The position numbers and the translations under genes were made by a program. The notes under the pieces are model-generated. The model saw only the letters and a list, made by a program, of their open reading frames with translations, was not told the origin of the DNA and did no database searches. Shown in pieces: positions 1 to 7,908 of a DNA stretch of 11,299 bases. The DNA is taken from NCBI GenBank assembly GCA_023442215.1, contig JAEZMP010000062.1, positions 1 through 11,299 of the forward strand. The letters run 5' to 3'. Within the stretch, counting starts at the first letter, position 1. Every line of letters begins with the position of its first letter. Source of the stretch: Pseudomonadota bacterium. GTDB taxonomy: Bacteria > Pseudomonadota > Alphaproteobacteria > Rhizobiales > Segnochrobactraceae.

Positions 1-3000
1 CCGTCGCTCGGTGCGCCCGCGTCCGCAACCCGCGACGGCCCCGCCTCGTCGGCATCGATCCAGACGAGGTCGAGCAGCACCTGGATGCGTTCGAGCAGCT
101 GGCGCAGGTCGAACGGCTTCGGCAGCGTCTCGTTGTGCACCGCCTGCTCGCCGGCATCCGGCGGCGTGTCGCCGATATTGGCGGAGAGCATCACGATGGG
201 GGCGGTGTGGCCGCGCCGGCGCAGGTGGCGGGCAAGCTCCCAACCCGTCATGCCGGGCATGGAGATGTCGAGCAGGAACAGGTCCGGCCGGATCTCAGAC
301 ACGAGGTCGAGGCAAGCCGGCCCGTCGACGGCGTCGAGCACCAGGAAGCCGACCGGCTCCAGCGCCTCGTGGATCAGGTCGCGGTGATCGTCGTCGTCGT
401 CGACCACGAGCACGGTGCGCCGGGGGCCTTCGTAGTCGCGGATCTGCTTGGCGGGGGCAGGGGCCGGCTTCGGGCGCGCCACCGCCGACAGCATCAGCCG
501 CGCCTGGAACCGGCTGCCGTGACCGACCGTACTGGAAACCGAGATGTCGCCACCCATCAGCTCGGTCAGGAGCTTGGTGATGGTGAGCCCGAGGCCGAGG
601 CCCGCGGCCGCCCGCACCGTGGCGTCGTGCCCGCGCTCGAACGGCTCGAAGATGCGCTCGATCTCGTCGGGCGGAATGCCCGGTCCGGAATCCTCCACCG
701 CGATGGTCGCGACCTGGTTGCGGTAACCGACCTTCAGCGCGACGTGGCCGCGCTCGGTGAACTTGATCGCGTTCGACAGGAGGTTGATGAGGATCTGCCG
801 GAGCCGCTTCTCGTCGGTGACCACCACCTCCGGCAGCCTGGCGGCCTCGAAGCGGAAATCGAGCCCCTTGGCGCGCGCCTGCAGGCGGAACATGTCGACG
901 AGCTGGTCGAGGAACTCGCCGATGCGCACCTCGTTGCGCTGGATCTGCAGCCGGCCGGCCTCGATCTTGGAGATGTCCAGAAGGCCGTCGATCAGCCCGG
1001 AGAGGTGTTCCGCGTTGCGGCGGATCGATTGCAGCCCGCCGATCCGCCCGGGCGGGAAGGCCGGGTCCCGCTCCAGGATCTGGGCGTAGCCGAGCACGGC
1101 GTTCAGCGGGGTGCGGAGTTCGTGGCTGAGGCCGACGACGTAGCGGCTCTTGGCGAGGTTCGCGGCCTCGGCCACCTCCTTCGCCTTCTGCAGCGCGGCG
1201 TCGGTGCGGCGGTGGGCGGCGATCTCGCGCAGCAGCAGGGTGTTCTGGCGCATGGATTCCTCCTGCGCCACCCGCCGGCTTTCGTTCGCCAGCACGAAGA
1301 ACCAGCCGGAGATGCCGGCGATGATCATCAGGATGAAGAACGCCGCCCAGAGCGTTCGGCCGACAATGTCGCCGTGCACCTCGCCGGTCGAAGTCACCAC
1401 CGTGTAGATGATGACGAGCAGGCTGCCGATGACGAGCGCGAACAGCGCCATCACCCAGGCATATTGGCCGATGCGCGAGTTGAAGCGGGCGACGACGTGC
1501 TCGGGCAGCACCGTGGAAAGCGCGCTGATCGCCTGCGCCTGGAAGCGGGCCTTCGGCTTGCAGAGATCGTGGCATCGCGCGTCGAGCGAGCAGCACAGCG
1601 AGCAGATCGGCCCTGAATAGGCCGGGCAGAACGCCATGTCCTCCGGCTCGAAATGGTGCTCGCAGACGCTGCAGCGGATCTCGGTGCGGTTCTGCCAGTG
1701 GGCGCGCGGCTTGCGGGCGAGATAGTAGCGCCCGCCGGTCGCCCAGGCGATCGCAGGCGTGGCGACGAGCGCCACCAGAAGCGCGATGAACGGCGCGAGC
1801 GCCTGCGCCACCGGCCCGAAGGCGCCGAACAGCGCCACGAGCGCGACGAGGGCCGCGAGCCCCATGCCGCCGACGCCGACCGGGTTCACGTCGTAGAGGT
1901 GGGCGCGCTTGAACTCGATGCCGGGCGGGCTGAGGCCGAGCGGTTTGTTGATGACGAGGTCGGCCACCATCACGCCGAGCCAGGCGACGGCGGCGATGGA
2001 GAACACGCCCAGCGTGCGTTCCAGCGCGCGGTAGATGCCGAGTTCCATCAGCATCAAGGCGATGGCGACGTTGAACACCAGCCACACCACCCGCCCCGGG
2101 TGGCTGTGGGTGAGCCGCGAGAAGAAGTTCGACCACGCCAGCGAGCCGGCATAGGCGTTCATCACGTTGATCTTGAGCTGCGACACCACCACGAAGCCGG
2201 CGGTGACGGCGAGCACCACCCCGGACGAGGAAAACACGTAGCCGAACGCGACGTGGAACATCTGTGCCGGTTCGGCGGCATGGTCCTCGGGCACGCCCGC
2301 GCGCAGCGCCAGATAAGCGAGGAAGGAACCGGCCAGCAGCTTCGGCGCGCCGAGGATGATCCAGCCCGGGCCGGCGAACAGGAGCGCGGCCGACCAGCCT
2401 TTGCCCGTGCGCGGCGATTCCCTGTCATATTCGCGCGGCGGCAGGAAGCGCAGGAAGTCGACCTGCTCGCCGATCTGGGGAATGAGCGCCAGGATCACCG
2501 CCGCGGCCGAGCCGAAATGCAGCAGGTCGAACGTCGCCGACGGGGTCGCGGTCGGATGGCCGGGCGCACCGCCGAACGTCGTCCAGGACTGGATCGCGGG
2601 CCAGTCGTGGATGGCGATGAACACGAACGGCAGGATGTTGAGCACGATCCAGACCGGCTGGGTCCAGAGCTGAAAACGGCTGATGCCGGTGATGCCGTGG
2701 GTGACGAGCGGAATGACCGCCAGCGACGAGATGATGTAGCCGAGCCGAGCGGAATGCCGAAGCAGAGCTCCAGCGCCGACGACATGATCGACGCTTCGAT
2801 GGCGAACAGCATGAAGGTGAACGTCGCGTAGATCAGCGACGTGATGGTGGAGCCGATATAGCCGAAGCCCGCGCCCCGGGTGAGGAGATCGATGTCGACC
2901 CCGTAGCGGGCGGCATAACGCGCGATCGGAATGCCGGTCAGGAGGATCACGACGCTGACGGCCAGGATCGCGGCCACCGCATTGGTGAAGCCGTAGCTCA

Positions 3001-3193
3001 GCGTGATCGCGCCGCCGATCGCCTCCAGCGCCAGGAACGAGATCGCCCCGATCGCCGTCTGCGCCACGCGCCCGGCCGACCAGCGCCGCGCCCGCTTGGC
3101 GGTGAAGCGAAGGGCATAGTCCTCCAGCGTCTGGTTCGCGACCCAGCGGTTGTATTCCCGCCGGACCGGGAGGATGCGCTGACGCCCCGACAT
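1..3193 (-). CDS. NCS1 permease-hybrid histidine kinase fusion (frameshifted, C-terminus beyond window)
   Basis: Probable inner-membrane sensor kinase. Start ATG at 3193-3191 (MSGRQRILPVRREYNRW) follows AGAAGG at 6 nt. Residue numbers below are corrected for one missing base near 2744/2745. Residues ~40-490 form a multi-helix domain resembling cytosine/purine NCS1 permeases. A Cys-rich cytoplasmic segment follows (C508, C511, C523, C531, C534, C535, C541, C545). Two further membrane helices lie at ~579-600 and ~615-636, then a coiled coil at ~637-680. The HisKA box SHELRTPLN has phospho-acceptor H691. HATPase motifs are the N box around N808, DSGPGIP at ~835 and GLGLGL at ~865. The receiver starts at ~927 with an acidic run, acceptor D976 and K1026. 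The frame is still open at the left edge after about 1064 residues. As read, translation from 3193 stops at 2495 after 232 residues. The gene is divergent from urtA, which suggests it controls urea uptake (inference). The ligand is unknown. Confidence 0.85.
2741..2750 (-). other. Frameshift site: one base missing in the permease-kinase gene
   Basis: Upstream of here the minus-strand coding frame gives ...LELCFGIPLG. Downstream, permease-like protein continues only in another frame as GYIISSLAVIPLVTHG. Adding one G after 2744 on the + strand (CGAGCCGAGC to CGAGGCCGAGC) restores a continuous LGLGYIISS reading, with no stop from 3193 to the left edge. There is no slippery heptamer here, so programmed frameshifting is unlikely. 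The downstream frame of more than 900 codons keeps every kinase motif and normal codon use. This points to a sequencing or assembly error or a very recent mutation. Confidence 0.85.
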
Positions 3194-3224
3194 CGCTTGC
3201 CTTCTGCCCCTCACCCGGCCGGTC

Positions 3225-3238
3225 CGGTGCCGGCACCG
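3225..3238. repeat. 14-bp perfect palindrome upstream of the sensor kinase gene
   Basis: CGGTGCCGGCACCG reads the same on both strands. It lies 32 bp before the kinase start codon, so it could be an operator or a 5'-leader hairpin. Chance palindromes are commoner in G+C-rich DNA. Confidence 0.4.
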
Positions 3239-3436
3239 CGGCGCGCCACGGCCGGCCTTGCCCTCGCGAGGATGCGTGCTTGGCATCGATCCGCACGCTT
3301 GTCCACCGGGCCGCTCGCCTCACGCGATGCAAACCGGATGCCGTTTCACCGCTTCCGGCCTCGCCGGCCACGGCGCGACCGGCGCGGCACCGATTTCCGC
3401 GGCGTTCCGGGGCTCTCCCGGCGCTGCGCCACCCCC

Positions 3437-3452
3437 TACGTCATTCGACGTA
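3437..3452. promoter_or_regulatory. Candidate operator: inverted repeat TACGTC-N4-GACGTA
   Basis: TACGTCATTCGACGTA has perfect 6-bp arms (3437-3442 and 3447-3452) around ATTC. It stands out by its lower G+C and lies about 96 bp before the urtA start, a usual distance for an activator or repressor site. A helix-turn-helix dimer, for example a LuxR/NarL-type response regulator acting with the divergent kinase, could bind it. That link is inference, as no such regulator gene lies in the window. Confidence 0.4.
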
Positions 3453-3547
3453 TTTGCTGCGGCGCAAGATCCACCGACAGTCGCGGCTGGCTGGAAAGGC
3501 ATCGTGCCGAAAAATAAGCCTCATCACCGCAAACAGGGGAACACTCC

Positions 3548-4927
3548 ATGACGTCGACGACCCTTGACGCATCCTGGAACCGCCCGGAGGAGCCCGCCGC
3601 TCCCGCCGGCCGGCTTCCGCGCTTCCTCCGCTCCGCCCGCCGCGCCTTCGGCGCACTCGCGATGGTTGGTGCCGTGGCGCTCACCGGCGCCCAGCATGCC
3701 AAGGCCGCCGACGACACCATCAAGGTCGGCGTGCTGCACTCGCTGTCCGGCACGATGGCGATCTCGGAGACCACGCTGAAGGACACCGTCCTGATGCTGA
3801 TCGACGAGCAGAACAAGAAGGGCGGCCTGCTCGGCAAGAAGCTGGAGGCGGTGGTCGTCGATCCCGCGTCCAACTGGCCGCTGTTCGCCGAGAAGGCCCG
3901 CGAACTCCTGACCAAGGACAAGGTGGCGGTGACGTTCGGCTGCTGGACCTCGGTCTCGCGCAAGTCCGTGCTGCCGGTGTTCGAGGAGCTGAACGGCATC
4001 CTGTTCTATCCGGTGCAGTACGAGGGCGAGGAATCCTCGAAGAACATCTTCTACACCGGCGCCGCCCCGAACCAGCAGGCGATCCCGGCCGTCGACTACC
4101 TGATGGAGAACGAAGGCGTCCAGCGCTGGGTGCTTGAAGGCACCGACTACGTCTACCCGCGCACGACCAACAAGATCCTCGAAGCCTACCTGAAGTCCAA
4201 GGGCGTGAAGGCCGAGGACATCTCCATCAACTACACGCCGTTCGGCTTCTCCGACTGGCAGACCCGCGTCGCCGAGATCAAGAAGTTCGGTTCCGAGGGC
4301 AAGAAGACCGCCGTGGTCTCCACCATCAACGGCGACGCCAACGTGCCGTTCTACAAGGAACTCGCCAACCAGGGCATCAAGGCCACCGACATCCCGCTCG
4401 TCGCCTTCTCGGTCGGCGAAGAGGAACTCGCCGGCATCGACACCAAGCCGCTCGTCGGCCACCTCGCCGCCTGGAACTATTTCGAGTCGGTCGACACGCC
4501 GGAGAACGCTGAGTTCATCAAGAAGTGGAAAGAGTTCATCAAGAACGACAAGCGCGTGACCAACGACCCGATGGAGGCCACCTATATCGGCTTCAACATG
4601 TGGGTTAAGGCGGTCGAGAAGGCCGGCACCACCGATCCGAGCAAGGTCATCCCGGACCTGATCGGCATCTCGGTCCCGAACCTCTCGGGCGGCTACTCGG
4701 CGATGATGCCGAACCACCACATCACCAAGCCCGTGCTGATCGGCGAAATCCAGGACAACGGCCAGTTCGAGATCGTGTCCGAGACCCCCGGCCTGATCGT
4801 CGCGCAGGAATGGTCCCCGTACCTCGAGGGTTCCCGCGACCTGATCGCCGACTGGCGCGCCCCGATGTCGTGCGGAAACTTCAACGTCAAGACCGGCAAG
4901 TGCGGCGGCGCCGGCGCAGCGAACTGA
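3548..4927 (+). CDS. urtA: Urea ABC transporter, periplasmic urea-binding protein UrtA
   Basis: Captures urea in the periplasm and delivers it to the UrtBC channel. It is a 459-residue type I periplasmic binding protein of the branched-chain amino acid/urea family, close to the usual UrtA length. The leader is long: a charged ~35-residue region with ARRAF, a hydrophobic stretch, and probable cleavage after AKA (residue 53). The twin arginine resembles a Tat signal, but this is not certain. The mature chain opens with TIKVGVLHSLSGTMAISE, the typical first strand and ligand loop. Other family segments are GCWTSVSRKSVLPVFEE (C132) and LFYPVQYEGEE. C442 and C452 near the end could form a disulfide. 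ATG 3548 has AGGGG 8 nt upstream. It is first in the operon, divergent from the permease-kinase gene, and followed by strong hairpins that may raise its expression above the membrane subunits. Confidence 0.97.
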   Translation: MTSTTLDASWNRPEEPAAPAGRLPRFLRSARRAFGALAMVGAVALTGAQHAKAADDTIKVGVLHSLSGTMAISETTLKDTVLMLIDEQNKKGGLLGKKLEAVVVDPASNWPLFAEKARELLTKDKVAVTFGCWTSVSRKSVLPVFEELNGILFYPVQYEGEESSKNIFYTGAAPNQQAIPAVDYLMENEGVQRWVLEGTDYVYPRTTNKILEAYLKSKGVKAEDISINYTPFGFSDWQTRVAEIKKFGSEGKKTAVVSTINGDANVPFYKELANQGIKATDIPLVAFSVGEEELAGIDTKPLVGHLAAWNYFESVDTPENAEFIKKWKEFIKNDKRVTNDPMEATYIGFNMWVKAVEKAGTTDPSKVIPDLIGISVPNLSGGYSAMMPNHHITKPVLIGEIQDNGQFEIVSETPGLIVAQEWSPYLEGSRDLIADWRAPMSCGNFNVKTGKCGGAGAAN

Positions 4928-4941
4928 CGCGCGGGGCATCC

Positions 4942-4965
4942 GGCCGGGCGTGACCGCGCCCGGCC
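4942..4965 (+). promoter_or_regulatory. GC-rich hairpin 1 in the urtA-urtB gap
   Basis: GGCCGGGCG (4942-4950) pairs perfectly with CGCCCGGCC (4957-4965) around a 6-nt loop, 14 nt after the urtA stop. No T-run follows, so it is not a classical intrinsic terminator. It more likely protects the urtA mRNA 3' end or slows polymerase. Confidence 0.6.
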
Positions 4966-4987
4966 CGATCCTCTCTCCTGACCAACC

Positions 4988-5011
4988 GGCCGGCGCCCCG
5001 CGGCGCCGGCC
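4988..5011 (+). promoter_or_regulatory. GC-rich hairpin 2 in the urtA-urtB gap
   Basis: GGCCGGCGCC (4988-4997) pairs perfectly with GGCGCCGGCC (5002-5011) around the tetraloop CCGC. It lies 22 nt after hairpin 1, and pyrimidine-rich DNA (TCCCCTCCC) follows without a T-run. The pair is placed as expected for a partial terminator or processing block that makes the binding protein more abundant than the permease subunits. The role is inferred. Confidence 0.6.
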
Positions 5012-5075
5012 TCCCCTCCCGGTGCATCGCCGCACGATCCGGCCGGTGCATCCTCCGCAAGACGGGGTGCCGCTC

Positions 5076-6725
5076 GTGATCCGCCAGTTCGTTGCCCGCA
5101 ATCCGCTCCGCCGTTTCGCCGGCCTGATGGCGTGCGTGCTGACATGTCTCGTCCTGGCGGCCGGCCTCGGCCTGTCGGGCACGCCCGCCCGCGCCGACGC
5201 GGTCGACGATGCGCTGGCGCTGATCGCCAGCCCGAAATTTCCCGACATCGAGAAGGGCGTGACCGAACTCGCCGCCAGCGGCGCGCCGGAAGCCGCCACG
5301 GTGATCGAGGCGCTCGGCGATGGCCGCCTGATGGTCGATGCCGGCAGCAAGACCCTGTTCGTCAAGGCCCCGGACGGCGCGCTGACCGACGCGCGCACCG
5401 GCGCGGCCGTGGCGGACGCCCCCTCCGGCCTCAAGGCCGTGCGCGTCAACAACCGCGTCCGCCGCGCCGTCGACGCCGCGGTCGGGATGCTGACGCTGAT
5501 GTCGCCCGATCCGGCCAAGCGCCTCGCCGCCGCCGATGCCGTGTTCAAGTCGCGCGACGAGGCCGCGCTGCCCGCCATCGAGGCGGCGCTCGCCAAGGAA
5601 ACCGATCCCGGTATCCGCACGGTGCTCGAACAGGCCCACGCGGTGCTGATCCTGAACGATCCCCAGGCCGGCGCGGAAGCCCGCAGCGCCGCCGTCGCCA
5701 GCATCGTCGCCCGCGGCGATCAGGACGCGCTTTCGATCCTCGACGCGGCCAAGGCGGGCGCGAGCCCGGCAGACGCCGCCGCCATCGACGCCGGCATCCG
5801 TGCGATCCAGAACAAGCAGCAGATCGCCTCGGTGTTCCAGAACGTCTGGTACGGCCTGTCGCTCGGCTCGGTGCTGCTGCTCGCCGCCATCGGCCTCGCC
5901 ATCACCTTCGGCGTGATGGGCATCATCAACATGGCCCACGGCGAGATGGTGATGCTCGGCGCCTACACCACCTTCGTCGTCCAGGAGGTCTGCCGCGCCT
6001 ATGCGCCGGACATGATCGGCCTGTCGCTGCCGGTCGCGATCCCGCTCGCCTTCGTCGTCACCGGCGCGGTGGGCGTGCTGATCGAGCGCACCGTGATCCG
6101 CCACCTCTACGGCCGGCCGCTCGAAACCCTGCTCGCCACCTGGGGCATCAGCCTGATCCTGCAGCAGGCGGTGCGCTCGCTGTTCGGCCCGACCAACCGC
6201 CAGGTCGATGCGCCGAGCTACATGTCCGGCGCGTTCGATGTCGCCGGCGTCACGATCACCTACGGCCGCATGTGGATCGTGGTGTTCGCCATCGCCGTGT
6301 TCTTCGGCCTTCTCACGCTGCTGAAATCGACCTCGTTCGGCCTGAAGATGCGCGCCGTCACCCAGAACCGGAAGATGGCCGCCTCGATGGGCATCCGCAC
6401 GCCGATGGTCGACACCATGGCGTTCGCGATGGGCTCCGGCATCGCCGGCATCGCCGGCGTCGCGCTCTCCCAGATCGACAACGTCTCGCCCAATCTCGGC
6501 CAGGGCTACATCGTCGACAGCTTCATGGTCGTGGTGTTCGGCGGCGTCGGCAATCTCTGGGGCACCCTCGTCAGCGCGCTGACGCTCGGCGTCGCCAACA
6601 AGCTGCTGGAGCCCTACGCCGGCGCCGTGCTCGGCAAGATCCTGATCCTGGTGCTCCTGATCCTGTTCATCCAGAAGAAGCCGCGCGGCCTGTTCGCGCT
6701 GAAGGGAAGGGCTATCGAAGCATGA
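5076..6725 (+). CDS. urtB: Urea ABC transporter permease UrtB
   Basis: One of two inner-membrane permease subunits for urea (LivH-like family). From GTG 5076 it has 549 residues. A signal sequence (arginines in NPLRRF, hydrophobic core, ARA end near residue 40) leads to an extracytoplasmic domain (~41-245) of short alanine-rich helices with repeated LAAADAVF-like segments. Such an N-terminal extension is typical of UrtB and absent from LivH. The permease domain begins near residue 252 and carries GIINMAHGEMVMLGAY at ~281. About eight membrane helices follow, with the conserved VVFGGVGNLWGTL near the end. The start is the main uncertainty: GTG 4950 is in frame but lies inside a hairpin, and ATG 5127 would remove the arginines of the signal. 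The last bases overlap urtC as ATGA, so translational coupling is likely. Confidence 0.94.
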   Translation: MIRQFVARNPLRRFAGLMACVLTCLVLAAGLGLSGTPARADAVDDALALIASPKFPDIEKGVTELAASGAPEAATVIEALGDGRLMVDAGSKTLFVKAPDGALTDARTGAAVADAPSGLKAVRVNNRVRRAVDAAVGMLTLMSPDPAKRLAAADAVFKSRDEAALPAIEAALAKETDPGIRTVLEQAHAVLILNDPQAGAEARSAAVASIVARGDQDALSILDAAKAGASPADAAAIDAGIRAIQNKQQIASVFQNVWYGLSLGSVLLLAAIGLAITFGVMGIINMAHGEMVMLGAYTTFVVQEVCRAYAPDMIGLSLPVAIPLAFVVTGAVGVLIERTVIRHLYGRPLETLLATWGISLILQQAVRSLFGPTNRQVDAPSYMSGAFDVAGVTITYGRMWIVVFAIAVFFGLLTLLKSTSFGLKMRAVTQNRKMAASMGIRTPMVDTMAFAMGSGIAGIAGVALSQIDNVSPNLGQGYIVDSFMVVVFGGVGNLWGTLVSALTLGVANKLLEPYAGAVLGKILILVLLILFIQKKPRGLFALKGRAIEA

Positions 6726-7903
6726 GCGCGCCATCCAGCACGCCGACGGCCCGTCCCGCCCGCTTCGGCTTCCTCGACACCAAGGGCCGCATCTTCCTCA
6801 TCGTCATCGTGGCCGCCGGGCTGTTCGTTCCGTTCGCCAACCTGATGCTGCCGCCGGATTCGGCCTTCCACGTGCCGACCTATCTCGTGTCGCTCATGGG
6901 CAAGTACCTGAGCTACGCCCTGCTCGCCCTCGCGCTCGATCTCGTGTGGGGCTATTGCGGCATCCTCTCGCTCGGCCACGGCGCGTTCTTCGCCCTCGGC
7001 GGCTACGCGATGGGCATGTACCTGATGCGGCAGATCGGCTCGCGCGGCGTCTACGGCAACCCGGTGCTGCCTGACTTCATGGTGTTCCTGAACTGGACCG
7101 AGCTGCCCTGGTACTGGTACGGCTTCGACAGCTTCGCCTTCGCGATGCTGATGGTCGTCGTCGCGCCCGGCATCCTCGCCTTCGTGTTCGGATGGCTGAC
7201 GTTCCGCTCCCGCGTCAACGGCGTCTATCTCTCCATCATCACCCAGGCGATGACGTTCGCGCTGCTGCTGGCGTTCTTCCGCAACGACATGGGCTTCGGC
7301 GGCAACAACGGCCTGACCGACTTCAAGGACATCCTCGGCTTCGACATCCGCGCCGAGGGCGTCCGCGTGGCGCTGTTCGTGGCCACCCTCGTCGCGCTGG
7401 CGCTCGGCTATCTCATCTCCCGAGCGCTGACGCTTTCCACCTACGGCAAGGTGCTCGTGGCGGTGCGCGACGCGGAATCCCGCACCCGCTTCCTCGGCTA
7501 CCGCGTCGAGCACTACAAGCTCGTCGCCTGGACGGTGTCGGCGATGATGGCCGGCGTCGCCGGGGCGCTCTACGTCACCCAGGTCGGCATCATCAACCCG
7601 TCCGAATTCTCCCCGGCGAACTCCATCGAGGCCGTGATCTGGGTCGCGGTCGGCGGGCGCGGCACCCTCGTCGGCGCGGCGCTCGGCGCGGTGGTCGTCA
7701 ACTTCGCCAAGACATGGCTCACCGGCGCCCTGCCCGAAGTATGGCTGTTCGCCCTCGGCCTCCTGTTCGTGGTCGTCACGCTCTATCTGCCGAAGGGCAT
7801 TCTGGGCGTCGTCAACCAGTGGAAGAACCGCCGCCGGGCGCCGCCTGCGCCCGCCGCCCCCGAACCCGTCGCCTTCACCGCGACCGAAAAGCCGGCGGAG
7901 TGA
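6722..7903 (+). CDS. urtC: Urea ABC transporter permease UrtC
   Basis: Second inner-membrane permease subunit of the urea importer (LivM-like family), 393 residues. A short cytoplasmic N-terminus leads to a first helix at ~26-45. GYCGILSLGHGAFFALGGYA at ~78-97 is the LivM/UrtC counterpart of the UrtB GIINMAHGEM segment. FRSRVNGVYLSIITQAM and MGFGGNNGLTDF are family-typical. The cytoplasmic coupling region is around residues 240-265 (TYGKVLVAVRDAESRTRFLGY), where the ATPases should dock. The C-terminus is a basic then alanine/proline-rich tail (NRRRAPPAPAAPEP) that is probably disordered. ATG 6722 overlaps the urtB stop by four bases (ATGA), with AAGGG about 9 nt upstream inside urtB. urtD starts 5 bp after the stop. 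Confidence 0.96.
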   Translation: MSAPSSTPTARPARFGFLDTKGRIFLIVIVAAGLFVPFANLMLPPDSAFHVPTYLVSLMGKYLSYALLALALDLVWGYCGILSLGHGAFFALGGYAMGMYLMRQIGSRGVYGNPVLPDFMVFLNWTELPWYWYGFDSFAFAMLMVVVAPGILAFVFGWLTFRSRVNGVYLSIITQAMTFALLLAFFRNDMGFGGNNGLTDFKDILGFDIRAEGVRVALFVATLVALALGYLISRALTLSTYGKVLVAVRDAESRTRFLGYRVEHYKLVAWTVSAMMAGVAGALYVTQVGIINPSEFSPANSIEAVIWVAVGGRGTLVGAALGAVVVNFAKTWLTGALPEVWLFALGLLFVVVTLYLPKGILGVVNQWKNRRRAPPAPAAPEPVAFTATEKPAE

Positions 7904-7908
7904 TCCCG

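Larger units (their letters stand above)
3194..3547. promoter_or_regulatory. Divergent intergenic control region between the sensor kinase gene and urtA
   Basis: These 354 bp carry no credible gene and must hold the promoters of both flanking genes. Three inverted repeats are visible: a 14-bp palindrome at 3225-3238, GCGTGC-N13-GCACGC at 3274-3298, and TACGTC-N4-GACGTA at 3437-3452. Near urtA there is an A-rich patch (GAAAAATAAG, 3509-3518). The Shine-Dalgarno sequence AGGGG (3535-3539) lies 8 nt before ATG 3548. No clear sigma-70 pair, sigma-54 -24/-12 element with correct spacing, or NtrC dyad (GCAC-N7-GTGC type) was found. How urtA is switched on therefore remains open from sequence alone. 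Confidence 0.6.

Noticed and set aside
3218..3233. Minus-strand sigma-54-like element (GGCACC-N-GGC) before the kinase gene
   Set aside because: Spacing fits, but the -12 box is CGGC instead of TTGC, and transcription would begin only about 13 nt before the start codon, almost on the ribosome-binding site.
3282..3294. Sigma-54-like TGGCATC...CCGC before urtA
   Set aside because: GG-to-GC gap is 9 bp instead of 10, and it lies more than 250 bp from urtA. Another near miss, TGGAAAGG...TGC at 3492-3507, has an 11-bp gap.
4950..5075. urtB starting at GTG 4950
   Set aside because: It would add 42 proline/arginine-rich residues before a normal signal sequence, and the GTG lies within a strong hairpin without a good ribosome-binding site. 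GTG 5076 fits better.
7900..7908. urtD starting at GTG 7900 (GTGA overlap with the urtC stop)
   Set aside because: The purine-rich ribosome-binding sequence abuts this GTG, leaving no spacer, whereas it is well placed for ATG 7909. It remains possible, with only three residues of difference.
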